Assembly (NCBI GenBank): GCA_015487975.1
Contig: WFOS01000049.1
Span: forward strand, 1 to 64,000
Origin: Ardenticatena sp.
GTDB lineage: Bacteria; Chloroflexota; Anaerolineae; Ardenticatenales; Ardenticatenaceae
Reading direction: 5' to 3'
Length of the DNA stretch: 64,000 nucleotides
Shown here: piece after piece, positions 9,049 to 17,479 of the stretch
Numbering within the stretch: the first letter of the stretch is position 1
Layout of the letters: each line of letters opens with the position of its first letter
Notes under the pieces: generated by a model
Told to the model about the DNA's origin: nothing
The model's database searches: none
The model's input: only the letters and a program-made list of their open reading frames with translations
Program-made: the position numbers and the translations under genes

Positions 9049-12000
9049 CTACTGCAAGGTGCGCAGGTAGTTCAATTCGACATAGCGGATACCCGGCTGT
9101 GTACGCAAGGCCGCTCGTACAGCAACCTCACGTCCTTCGGGTACGCGAACGAGCCAAACGCCCGTGGACAAGACTTGTTCGACACGTTTGGCCCCGTATG
9201 TGGACAAGACGTCATCGAACGTGGAAAGGGTTGTTGCGTCGTCGTATGCCACAAGCAATTCGCCCGGTACCCAGTTGTTTTCCTGCCGCAAAAGGTCGGG
9301 GGCATCTTTGTAAACGTGAACGTACTTTCGCAAGGGGGCAAAGCGTTCTTGCATGGTCGTTACCACCGCACTGGACACTGCACTGCCTGCATCGAGGAGC
9401 CCATACCCGAATTCGTTGTCTACGCCCGGTGCCCCTAAGTCGTCGGCCGTTCCCTTCATCAACGTTGCTACATCATCGGGGCTCAACGCCGAATTGCGGC
9501 TAAGCAACAAGGCTGCCAGCCCCGATGCGTGTGCTGCCGCCTGAGCCGTTCCTGACATCTTGTTGTAGCCTGTGGCAGGTGCGCCGCCAAGGCTTGTTGG
9601 GTAGGTACTCCACACCCAATGTTGAATGACAGGATCGGTGGCATTTGCGGGATCACCGCCGCCGGCTGCCACATCGACATAACTATGCACGCTGCTGTAA
9701 GAGGCACGTTGCCGCTCGCTCGTCACAGCCGCAACGGCAATCACATCCGCAAGCGCAGCAGGGTAGATGACGGGGTTCCCATTCTCGTACTCGTTCCCGG
9801 CAGCAGCGACGATCACAGCGCCCTTGCTACGTGCATACGCAATCGCGTCACGTATCGCTTGGCTATCGTCTGGGCCACCGACGCTCAAATGGATGACATC
9901 CGCACCATGATCGGCAGCGTACTGAATGGCAGCGCTGATTGCGGCATCCGTTGCTTGCTGGCTTCCGTCGGCAAAAACTTTGAGCGGCATGATCTTGGCA
10001 TTCCAGGCTGCCCCCGCAATCCCCTGCGCGTTGTCGCCCACTGCTCCCGCCAGGCCAGCCACATGCGTGCCATGCCCATCCACATCTTGCGGCACCCCAT
10101 CGTTGTTTCCGAAATCCCAACCAGCGACAAGATTGGGTTTCAAATCGGGGTGGTTCAAATCCACACCTGTATCGACGATGGCAATGGTAACATCGTTCCC
10201 ACGACTTTGTGCCCAAGCGGCTTCGAAGTTGCTGATACGCATATCCCATTGCAATGCGTCGTAGTACGTATCGTTTGGTTTTGCTGTGGTCTGGTACGAG
10301 CCATTGAGCATAAGCGGTAAGTAGACCGTATGCTTGATTGGCTCATACGCAAGCTTGACTTGCGAGACACAGGCCCCATTCAGCGGGTTCGTCAATCCTG
10401 TCGTCGGGCGATTTTGGTTGATGAGCACCCGATACTGGGCATAGCGGTAGCGTGGGAACAGTGAGCCATCTTCATCGCGAATGTTTTGCCCCGGTGCATC
10501 GTAGTAGCCACCAGCCCCACCCACGCCACTCCACCGTGTCCAATTCCCATCGTTGACATCATCGAGCGGGGGTGTCGGGGTGTTGCCGAGACGCACCTGC
10601 AAGAGCAAACTACTGTCGAACTGAGTTGCCCCCCACCACTGGATATCGAACCAAATCGCCTCGCTCCCAGCATCGAAAACAGGCGAGATGTACGTTCCCC
10701 ATGCTTGGTAGCCGCGCGTATCGATTGCTTCCTGTGCAGTGTACTGCCCAACACGTCGCCCATTGAGCAAGCAGAGAGGTGTGCCCTCGGCACATGCCAT
10801 CTCGGAGACGAAAGGCGCCGCGAAAATATCACGGTTGGTTATGGTGCCGGAGAACGAGTCATCGTAGCGCGTATCATCCCACGCAATGGCGAATGGCAGC
10901 CATTCCGTGTTCAGCGTGGGCGTAATGACATTCGAAACCCGTGTGACCAATGAAGGGCGACGCTGGCGGACGCCCGCAGGTGCATACTCATCGTAGAGTT
11001 GGTTGTATCGTTGCTTGTCCGAGGCAATGAGCAGATCCAGCCGTTTGAGGTTGTCGTTGACATTGGCGACACCAACACGCTCTGTGAAGTTCGTCGTGGG
11101 CGTTGCATCTTCGGTTAGATTGCTCATTCCAGCAATATGAATGTCGTAGTTGAGGTCATCACTGCTCCGTCCATCGCTCCATGCAATGAAAACTTGGTAA
11201 GGATTGGCGACGGCAACCGTCGGTTCCCCTTGCCAACGTGTTTCCATTGGCTCCGCACTTCTCGAGTCCGGCCCCCAGCACGCATTCGACAATGGTTCGA
11301 CCGTATAGGCGCTTACATTGACATTGCCATACGACGTGAAGGGCGCAAACTCCGTCTCGATGATGTTTCCGCCGCTCGCACACAGGATTGGATCGTCACC
11401 GATCACGGACAAGATTTTGTAATCGGTGAAAAGCCAAGCGTAGTAAATGTCGGGGTTCCCATTCCGATAATCTTGCCATGCGACATGTGCCACATTGGTT
11501 TGTAGCGTTGCCTTACATTTGATGGGATTGTTGTTGTCGTCTTCCATCTGAAAGTCGATTTCAACCTGCAAGGGCATCGAATCCAAGGCGGGATCGAGTT
11601 GCAGGGCTGTCGTTCCATCGGTATTCATCTGAACGTCGATATCGAACGTGAAATAGAGTGGTGCAGGCGACGGTTGCCCGATACCCAAGAAAATATCCCC
11701 CCCATCGAAGCGCATATCCTGCCAGACGATGAACACATACACATCGTTGGGGGTGTTTCCATATGTCGAGACACTCAATTGTGGCAATCGCTGGTCTTGT
11801 GCAGTGGCCTCGGGATCGTCGGTGACGAAGACATTGGCTCCCCACGTCCAATTCAAACAACCGCCACTTCCATAGGCAAAATAAATATCGTCGTTGCCAT
11901 TGCGTCGATCCTGCCATGCCACGAAAAGATTGCCAAACGCATCAACCCCAATTGCAGGGGCCGTTTGGTCGGCAGTAGGGTTCACATTGAGATCGTTGAT

Positions 12001-13086
12001 GGGTAGAGGATCCTCGATCCACGTGGCACCATTGTCGGTGGAATACGCATGCCAAATATCGAACGAACCGAGCCGATTGTCCGCCCACACGGCATGATAT
12101 GTTCCGCAGGCTTCGTTGTAAATAAGCGATGGTGTCCGCTGAACATGGATGCTGTCTGCATCCGATGTAATGCGGACTGGCGTACTCCAAGTACGCCCCT
12201 GGTCGGTCGAGCGTGAAAAGTAAATGTCGGCATCGGTCGTTCCATTCCGCCAATCCTCCCACACGATGGCGACTTCATCCGTAGCATTGGGGCCTTTCAC
12301 CATGACAGGTGCAATTTGCAAGCCCGTCTCGGTAATGACAGCGTAATCGGGGAAGTAAATCTCGCGATCGAATTCTGGTTCGTCGAAATACTGCAACGCG
12401 TAATTGAGCTGCGTTGCCTGGGAAGCGATATAGCGGTCGTAGAACAGCCCAATCTGCATGAGCCCACGCGGATGCGACAAGTCCAAATTCGAGAATCCTT
12501 TTTGAAAGTCGGAGTGGCTCGATTGCTGCCAGTACGCCGACGTAATGACCTCGAACTGGGTAGGCCCCGTCACGTTGTTTTCTTCATCGCTTTCGACGAC
12601 GACACCCGTCGGATCGATGACTGCATAGACGTTGTGACGGCCTGTATCGGTAAAAGTCGTAGAGAAACTGAGCGTCCATACATTGCCATCGTCCACGTAC
12701 CACGATTGGACGCCCCATGTAAAGGTTGGTGGCCCAATATCGATGCCTGGTTGTGGGGGCAAGGGCGGGTCGATGTACAGATCCACGAAGAAGTTGTTGC
12801 CAGCAGGCAGATTGACGTCTCCCTGATTTTTGATCGCGACCTGAATGACAACCGTCTCACTGACAACGGGCGTCGTCGGAAAGACATTGACATGCGTGAC
12901 AACCAGGTCTGGCAACGCATCGGGCGATGCCGGAGCATCGCCCTGAGGTGCTATTTCTTCTGGTGGCGCGTAGGGCGTGGGGGTCGCTCGATCAGGCTGG
13001 TCGGCCATCACAAGGGCACGTCCAATCCCCAAAAACAGCGCCAGCACACAAAACCCCACCAGCGCTATCGTTTTTGTCGAACGCAT
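9049..13086 (-). CDS. Giant secreted subtilase-like protein, catalytic serine lost
   Basis: A 1345-residue exported protein. Order: signal peptide (1-28), Pro-rich linker, CARDB-type beta domain (about 58-165), a long region with BNR/sialidase-like repeats (SxDxGxTW near 285, VAWDDRR-like segments, about 235-800), a YLPLM motif near 920, then a peptidase S8 domain (about 955-1215). Asp972, His1005 and the oxyanion Asn1098 are all present in good context. However, the serine motif GTSMA reads GTAQA, with Ala1181 where the nucleophile should be. Residues about 1270-1345 resemble the subtilase prodomain (fervidolysin_N/I9), which normally sits at the N-terminus. It is probably a binding or regulatory pseudoprotease. 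The start at 13086 has GAGGAG five bases upstream, overlapping the stop of the LPDTG gene; a GTG at 13092 overlaps that site. Likely co-transcribed with 13096-13917. Confidence 0.88.
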   Translation of the reverse strand: MRSTKTIALVGFCVLALFLGIGRALVMADQPDRATPTPYAPPEEIAPQGDAPASPDALPDLVVTHVNVFPTTPVVSETVVIQVAIKNQGDVNLPAGNNFFVDLYIDPPLPPQPGIDIGPPTFTWGVQSWYVDDGNVWTLSFSTTFTDTGRHNVYAVIDPTGVVVESDEENNVTGPTQFEVITSAYWQQSSHSDFQKGFSNLDLSHPRGLMQIGLFYDRYIASQATQLNYALQYFDEPEFDREIYFPDYAVITETGLQIAPVMVKGPNATDEVAIVWEDWRNGTTDADIYFSRSTDQGRTWSTPVRITSDADSIHVQRTPSLIYNEACGTYHAVWADNRLGSFDIWHAYSTDNGATWIEDPLPINDLNVNPTADQTAPAIGVDAFGNLFVAWQDRRNGNDDIYFAYGSGGCLNWTWGANVFVTDDPEATAQDQRLPQLSVSTYGNTPNDVYVFIVWQDMRFDGGDIFLGIGQPSPAPLYFTFDIDVQMNTDGTTALQLDPALDSMPLQVEIDFQMEDDNNNPIKCKATLQTNVAHVAWQDYRNGNPDIYYAWLFTDYKILSVIGDDPILCASGGNIIETEFAPFTSYGNVNVSAYTVEPLSNACWGPDSRSAEPMETRWQGEPTVAVANPYQVFIAWSDGRSSDDLNYDIHIAGMSNLTEDATPTTNFTERVGVANVNDNLKRLDLLIASDKQRYNQLYDEYAPAGVRQRRPSLVTRVSNVITPTLNTEWLPFAIAWDDTRYDDSFSGTITNRDIFAAPFVSEMACAEGTPLCLLNGRRVGQYTAQEAIDTRGYQAWGTYISPVFDAGSEAIWFDIQWWGATQFDSSLLLQVRLGNTPTPPLDDVNDGNWTRWSGVGGAGGYYDAPGQNIRDEDGSLFPRYRYAQYRVLINQNRPTTGLTNPLNGACVSQVKLAYEPIKHTVYLPLMLNGSYQTTAKPNDTYYDALQWDMRISNFEAAWAQSRGNDVTIAIVDTGVDLNHPDLKPNLVAGWDFGNNDGVPQDVDGHGTHVAGLAGAVGDNAQGIAGAAWNAKIMPLKVFADGSQQATDAAISAAIQYAADHGADVIHLSVGGPDDSQAIRDAIAYARSKGAVIVAAAGNEYENGNPVIYPAALADVIAVAAVTSERQRASYSSVHSYVDVAAGGGDPANATDPVIQHWVWSTYPTSLGGAPATGYNKMSGTAQAAAHASGLAALLLSRNSALSPDDVATLMKGTADDLGAPGVDNEFGYGLLDAGSAVSSAVVTTMQERFAPLRKYVHVYKDAPDLLRQENNWVPGELLVAYDDATTLSTFDDVLSTYGAKRVEQVLSTGVWLVRVPEGREVAVRAALRTQPGIRYVELNYLRTLQ

Positions 13087-13095
13087 AGGCACTCC

Positions 13096-13917
13096 TCAGA
13101 CGGTGTCTTGGAAGAGTCGGCGCAAACCGGCAACGAACACCAGCAGTGTGCCAAAGCCGATTGCCAGTAACAAGGCGATATTGCCGCCCCCCGTATCGGG
13201 TAAGCGCGTAACAAGCGATGGTGTGACCGAGACATAGACACCCGGTGTCGTTGTAATCAAAATGGGTGTAATCGGGAACAACGTCCCCGTGGGAGAAGGC
13301 GTTGGTGTTTGGGTCGGCGTCGGTGTGACCGTCCCGGTGGGTGTTGGCGATGGGACAGGCGTCGAGGTTGGAAGGGGCGTCGAAGTTGGCGGTGGTGTCG
13401 AAGTTGGCGGCGGTGGCGTAAAAGTTGGCTGCGACGTTGGTGTGAGCGCCGGTGTTGCCCCCGGCGGCGGTGTTGCGGTCACCTGGCGTTGCAATACCGG
13501 GAAGTTGGCTTCACTGGCCAGACCAGCGAACACGGTCACAATGCGCTCATTACCACCACTCGGTGAGTAGGCAGTTCCCGTCGTATCGATTTCGACGCGG
13601 TACTGACCTGGGGCGACATTGGCAAAGAGGTAGTTCGGTGTCGCGGTTGTCGTTGTTTGCTGAGCCAGCACCGTATTGTCGCCCAAGGCATACAGGCGCA
13701 CCAGAACACCTTGGACTGGTGTCTCGCCAGGGTCGAAGGCCTGGTTTCCGTTGCTGTCCAGATAGACAGTACCTTGAATCGAACCAGTGCCCCCCTGGGC
13801 CAGCACAACGCCAGTTCCAAACCCTGCCTGCCCACCAAGGCCAAACAGCAGGAGCAAAGCCCCCCCAAAGAACAAGAGCAGCCGTTTGATGACAGAGGTC
13901 TGCATTTGTGGTTTCAT
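13096..13917 (-). CDS. LPxTG surface protein with SdrD B-like domain
   Basis: A 273-residue cell-surface protein. It has an N-terminal export helix (about 10-40), a prealbumin-like SdrD B/Cna-type domain (about 44-140) with the typical GSIQGTVYLDSNGN start and FANVAPGQYRVE end, a Pro/Thr-rich spacer (about 148-235), and a C-terminal sorting signal: LPDTGGG, a hydrophobic helix and the basic end RRLF. This is a textbook sortase A-type anchor, implying covalent attachment to peptidoglycan in a single-membrane cell. No sortase gene is in the window. The start at 13917 has GGAG 11 bases upstream; an in-frame ATG at 13965 would place a polar segment before the export helix. The stop lies 9 bases before the subtilase-like gene. 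Confidence 0.85.
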   Translation of the reverse strand: MKPQMQTSVIKRLLLFFGGALLLLFGLGGQAGFGTGVVLAQGGTGSIQGTVYLDSNGNQAFDPGETPVQGVLVRLYALGDNTVLAQQTTTTATPNYLFANVAPGQYRVEIDTTGTAYSPSGGNERIVTVFAGLASEANFPVLQRQVTATPPPGATPALTPTSQPTFTPPPPTSTPPPTSTPLPTSTPVPSPTPTGTVTPTPTQTPTPSPTGTLFPITPILITTTPGVYVSVTPSLVTRLPDTGGGNIALLLAIGFGTLLVFVAGLRRLFQDTV

Positions 13918-14058
13918 GTCAAACTGGTCTCCGCTTTTCCACACGTATGGAGCCATACGAGTCATGCTTCATTGTACGGGAAGCATAATTCTTGGTCAAC
14001 AAAAAGTTTATTTTCCGTACAACATTCTATCAAAAAATTGAAAAAAGGCACGAGATAC

Positions 14059-14853
14059 TCAGGGCAAGGTACGTTGCCAATCGACACGTACCACGGTGAC
14101 ACCACTACAATCACGTGGCATGACAAACGCAATCTCTTCGCTGGCACGCTGCCCATCTTCCAGCAACACAAGGTGCCACGTACCCGCCCGTTCTGGGGCA
14201 GGGCCAGGGCCCAGGTAGACTTCCCAGTAGCCATCGGCCTGCGTCACAGCATCTTGCTGATAGCCAAACTCGTTGAAGACGCGCACAGTCACATTCGAGC
14301 GCGGGGTGCCATTGTTGTTGTACACGTAGCCAAAGAACTTCATTTCTTCACAGCGCACCCCACCCAGCGAGTTGGTCACAATGTAGAGCGGCATTGGTGT
14401 AGGCGTGGGGACAGGCGGTGCCGAACTGCCACCGCCACCAGTCCCCCCTGTACCGCCCGTGCGCGGGGGCGGTGGTGGTGGCGATGTCGGGAATGGAATA
14501 GGTGTATCTGTTGGAAGTGCCGTCAAAGTCGCCACCAAGTCGGGGGTGGGTGTTCCTTCGATTGCTATGGCCGTTTCAGTCGCAACGGCCGCAGCCGTTC
14601 CCGTTGGCAATGGCGTCTCCGTCGGAGTCGAAGTGGGCGTCGGGGTCTGTGTTGGCGTTGCCGTTGGTGTCCAGGTGGGTGGCAGGGTTGCCACAGGACG
14701 CTGGGTGGGTGTCGGGGGGCGATGCGCCAGCCCGACTGGCGCTAACATGCTTGGACGTATCCACAGCAATCCAATAACCATAAGTGCCAAGATGGTAAGC
14801 ACAGCCATAACGGCGATGCCGATGTTCAGTTGTTCTTCACTCCAATTTTGCAT
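14059..14853 (-). CDS. Membrane-anchored protein with extracellular beta domain
   Basis: A 264-residue protein with a single N-terminal membrane helix (about 11-32) followed by a long Pro/Thr-rich spacer (about 45-150) and a C-terminal domain (about 155-264). The C-terminal domain contains two cysteines (in RCEEM and PRDCSG) that could form a disulphide, and a GFGYQQDAVTQADGYWEV-like strand pattern resembling carboxypeptidase regulatory-type beta sandwiches. The orientation puts the C-terminal domain outside. No enzymatic motif is visible. It precedes the LPDTG gene on the same strand by about 140 bases; that gap contains the inverted repeat TTGTACGG (13972-13979)/CCGTACAA (14015-14022). Confidence 0.7.
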   Translation of the reverse strand: MQNWSEEQLNIGIAVMAVLTILALMVIGLLWIRPSMLAPVGLAHRPPTPTQRPVATLPPTWTPTATPTQTPTPTSTPTETPLPTGTAAAVATETAIAIEGTPTPDLVATLTALPTDTPIPFPTSPPPPPPRTGGTGGTGGGGSSAPPVPTPTPMPLYIVTNSLGGVRCEEMKFFGYVYNNNGTPRSNVTVRVFNEFGYQQDAVTQADGYWEVYLGPGPAPERAGTWHLVLLEDGQRASEEIAFVMPRDCSGVTVVRVDWQRTLP

Positions 14854-14963
14854 ACTGAGGCTCCGTGTATGCCTGTTTTCCTAAGTTGAAGTGGGTGAAT
14901 CAGGTATGCATGGTCTATTGTGCCAGAGGTACCCCGTTTCCGCAACAGGCTGGCGTATCGACG

Positions 14964-16316
14964 TTATCGAAACACCTCGAAGGCATCGATTTGCCCAGTA
15001 AAGTAGCCAATTGGAAGCCGCCAATAGCGCATGTTGGTCACATCGTCTTTTTGAACGATCAGACGCAATCGTGCATCATCCGCCACCATGCCGTTGATAT
15101 CTGCCAGGCGGACATGCAATCCATCACGCGAGCCCCCCGGATCGCTGTATATGAGCGCGGCATGTAAACGGGCTTCCAGCCAGATGCGTTCGACCAGCGC
15201 CTGCTCTTCGGGTGGGCGGTTTTCAAGCGCCAAATGAATTTCCAATTCACGCTGGTTCCATAGTTGGGCCGCAATCAGGTCGAATTCCGCACGGCGAGAT
15301 TCCCACTGCGGCAAATGCCCCTTCCCAACCACCCCACGGCTCAACACACGCATCTGCTGTATCCAACGACGGTAGCGCTCTTGCCGCCCAAACGGGTTGG
15401 GCTCGTCAGGGTCGGCAAGCCACGTCTGAATGGCTGACTCTTCATCCATTAGCGCTGCTTCGAGCTGGTCCCACGCAGGGGTGCCCCCCGTTTGCAGGGC
15501 GAAACGGATTTCGCGAGCTACTCGCTGGCGTGCCTCTACTCGTTCCAGCACGAAGGGGGGCCAAGGCGCTGGTGCAGGTCGCGTATCCACGGGAACGGGC
15601 TTCACCACACCCAAATCACGTGTGCCGAGCACTTGCAATGCTTCTTGCACCGCTGCCACACGGGCATCCTCGCCAATGGCTTGATAGCGTTCCATCAAGT
15701 GCTGCAACAAGGCTTCGCGCACAGGTGGCGATATTTCGGGTGCAAAACGTGCCAGGATCGAAACCTGTTGCCAATCACGCAGGGCGGCTGTGCGTTCGCC
15801 CAGCTGTTCCAAGCCGTCGCCTGTTTGCAGAAGGATTTGCCCTCGGGCTACGTCATCGATGAAGGGAGAGGTCAACGCGGCCTGCCCGGCCAATACGAAA
15901 AGACGAGCGGCGCGATCTTCGTCTTCTGCCATTTGCGCTTCCGCCAACCGCACCAGGAACATGGCCTGCTCGCGGTCGTCCAGGTCGGGGGCAAAGAGCA
16001 CGAATGCGTAGGCGGTTGCATATTCCTGCGAAGCCAACGCTGTTTCGATACTCTGCCCATCCGGTACGCCACCTATCCAATCAAGCATCAAACCGGTATC
16101 TACGGCGTCCAACTGCAAGAGCCCAACTGCATCGGTCGCCAGCCAGCCCGTTGGTGGTTCGCTGCGTGCAGCAATCATGCGCATGACCACCAACAGTGGT
16201 AAGGCCAGCAGAGCCAGGACAATGACGCCTACCAGCCCCCAGACGAGCAGAGACAGCCCACGTCGTCGTGGTGGTGCTGGTTTTGGTGCGCCGATGGGTG
16301 GCGTTTGTTGGTTCAT
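14964..16316 (-). CDS. Membrane-anchored helical-repeat protein, function unknown
   Basis: A 450-residue protein with a basic Pro-rich N-terminus, one membrane helix (about 22-47) and a large helical region whose spacing (AEAQMAEDEDRAARLFVLAGQAAL and similar) resembles TPR/SEL1-type solenoids, from about 95 to 240. The rest is charged and helix-rich without a recognised motif. Start 16316 was chosen because GGGGA lies upstream and the membrane helix then sits near the N-terminus; a start at 16364 is possible. It is the first gene of the minus-strand surface cluster and may assemble surface or envelope complexes, but that is inference from position. Confidence 0.65.
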   Translation of the reverse strand: MNQQTPPIGAPKPAPPRRRGLSLLVWGLVGVIVLALLALPLLVVMRMIAARSEPPTGWLATDAVGLLQLDAVDTGLMLDWIGGVPDGQSIETALASQEYATAYAFVLFAPDLDDREQAMFLVRLAEAQMAEDEDRAARLFVLAGQAALTSPFIDDVARGQILLQTGDGLEQLGERTAALRDWQQVSILARFAPEISPPVREALLQHLMERYQAIGEDARVAAVQEALQVLGTRDLGVVKPVPVDTRPAPAPWPPFVLERVEARQRVAREIRFALQTGGTPAWDQLEAALMDEESAIQTWLADPDEPNPFGRQERYRRWIQQMRVLSRGVVGKGHLPQWESRRAEFDLIAAQLWNQRELEIHLALENRPPEEQALVERIWLEARLHAALIYSDPGGSRDGLHVRLADINGMVADDARLRLIVQKDDVTNMRYWRLPIGYFTGQIDAFEVFR

Positions 16317-16549
16317 GTATGAGTCCCCACGGCTCGTGTGCTCTGCCAGCATACATGTTGGCAAAAGCAGCTGATGGCGTCGTATGCCTTTTCTCGATGG
16401 TGCCGATTATACAAGTGGGCGACAAGAGGGGCAAGATTGCACAAAGTTTTGTGGTGTTTTTGGTACGAAATTTTGAAAATTTACCACACCAGGCAGAAAA
16501 AAAGCGCTGCCCATGCTGCTCGGACAGGGCACACGTGTCTTGTCTCTGG

Positions 16550-17479
16550 CTACGGACGCTTGCTTTGCACCAGCGCCAAAACTTCTTCACGAGTGGGCAT
16601 GGCTGCCTGAGCCCCATGCCGCTGCACGGCAAGCGCCCCGGCGGCAGCAGCCCAGCGCACAGCCGTTGCCAGGTCCTGCCCGTCGGCCAACAGCGCCGCC
16701 AGGGCCCCATCGAAGGCGTCCCCCGCGCCCACAGTATCCACCACACTGGCTCGGAAGGGTGGCTGGTGCCAGACACCTTCGGCAACGGCCACCGTCGCGC
16801 CTTTTTCGCCCCGTGTGATGATTGCCACCGATGCCCCACGCGCCCGCAAGGTTTCAGCGGCTTCGGCGGCTTCCACCGCCGTGGTGATGGTGCCCCCCAC
16901 CAAAATGGCGGCTTCATGCTCGTTGGGGGTGAGAATATCGCAACAAGCCAGCAGCTCATCCGGCAGGTCGGCCTGCGCCGGGGCGGGGTCCAGAATCGTG
17001 CGCACACCCATTTCACGTGCAAGACGCAACGCCGCTAGCACGGCCTCATGCGGCACTTCGAGTTGCACAAGCAAGATCGCCGCGTCAGCAAGAAACGGGC
17101 GCAAGCGTTCCACATCGGCCGACTGCACGCGGCCGTTGGCCCCAGGCACAACGACAATAGCATTGTCGCCATTCTGCGCCACATTGATAAGCGCCACACC
17201 GGTATGGGCGTCGGTATCGCGCAGGATGGCATCTGTCACGACGCCATGGCTTGCCAATGATGCCAGCAATTGTTCGCCAAAGGCATCCGCGCCCACACGC
17301 CCCACCATGGCGGTTGGTGCGCCCAAGCGGGCAGCGGCAACGGCTTGGTTCGCACCCTTCCCCCCCGGTGTCGTCTCAAACTGCTGGCCTGTCAACGTCT
17401 CACCCGGAGATGGTAAACGTTGCACACGCGCCACCAGGTCCATGTTGAGGCTTCCGAACACAACCACAGTCGGCTTCAT
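16550..17479 (-). CDS. rbsK: Ribokinase-like PfkB sugar kinase
   Basis: Phosphorylates D-ribose (or a related sugar/nucleoside) at O5 with ATP. The 309-residue protein has the PfkB signature 1 [12 protein letters not shown] (37-47), a central NDP sheet, ILDPAPA near 162-168 and signature 2 [12 protein letters not shown] with catalytic Asp254. The N-terminal [10 protein letters not shown] is typical of ribokinases. It overlaps the upstream molybdopterin oxidoreductase by 4 bases (ATGA), so the two are translationally coupled although no functional link is known. No ribose transporter is present. Confidence 0.88.
   Translation of the reverse strand: MKPTVVVFGSLNMDLVARVQRLPSPGETLTGQQFETTPGGKGANQAVAAARLGAPTAMVGRVGADAFGEQLLASLASHGVVTDAILRDTDAHTGVALINVAQNGDNAIVVVPGANGRVQSADVERLRPFLADAAILLVQLEVPHEAVLAALRLAREMGVRTILDPAPAQADLPDELLACCDILTPNEHEAAILVGGTITTAVEAAEAAETLRARGASVAIITRGEKGATVAVAEGVWHQPPFRASVVDTVGAGDAFDGALAALLADGQDLATAVRWAAAAGALAVQRHGAQAAMPTREEVLALVQSKRP

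Noticed and set aside
13140-14780. Repetitive GGTGTCGGTGT-like DNA in two surface-protein genes
   Set aside because: It encodes Pro/Thr-rich linkers and is explained by protein composition, not by a DNA repeat element or CRISPR.
16508-16531. A short TGCCC/GGGCA hairpin after ribokinase
   Set aside because: The stem has only five pairs; the adjacent T run makes it suggestive, but not enough for a call.
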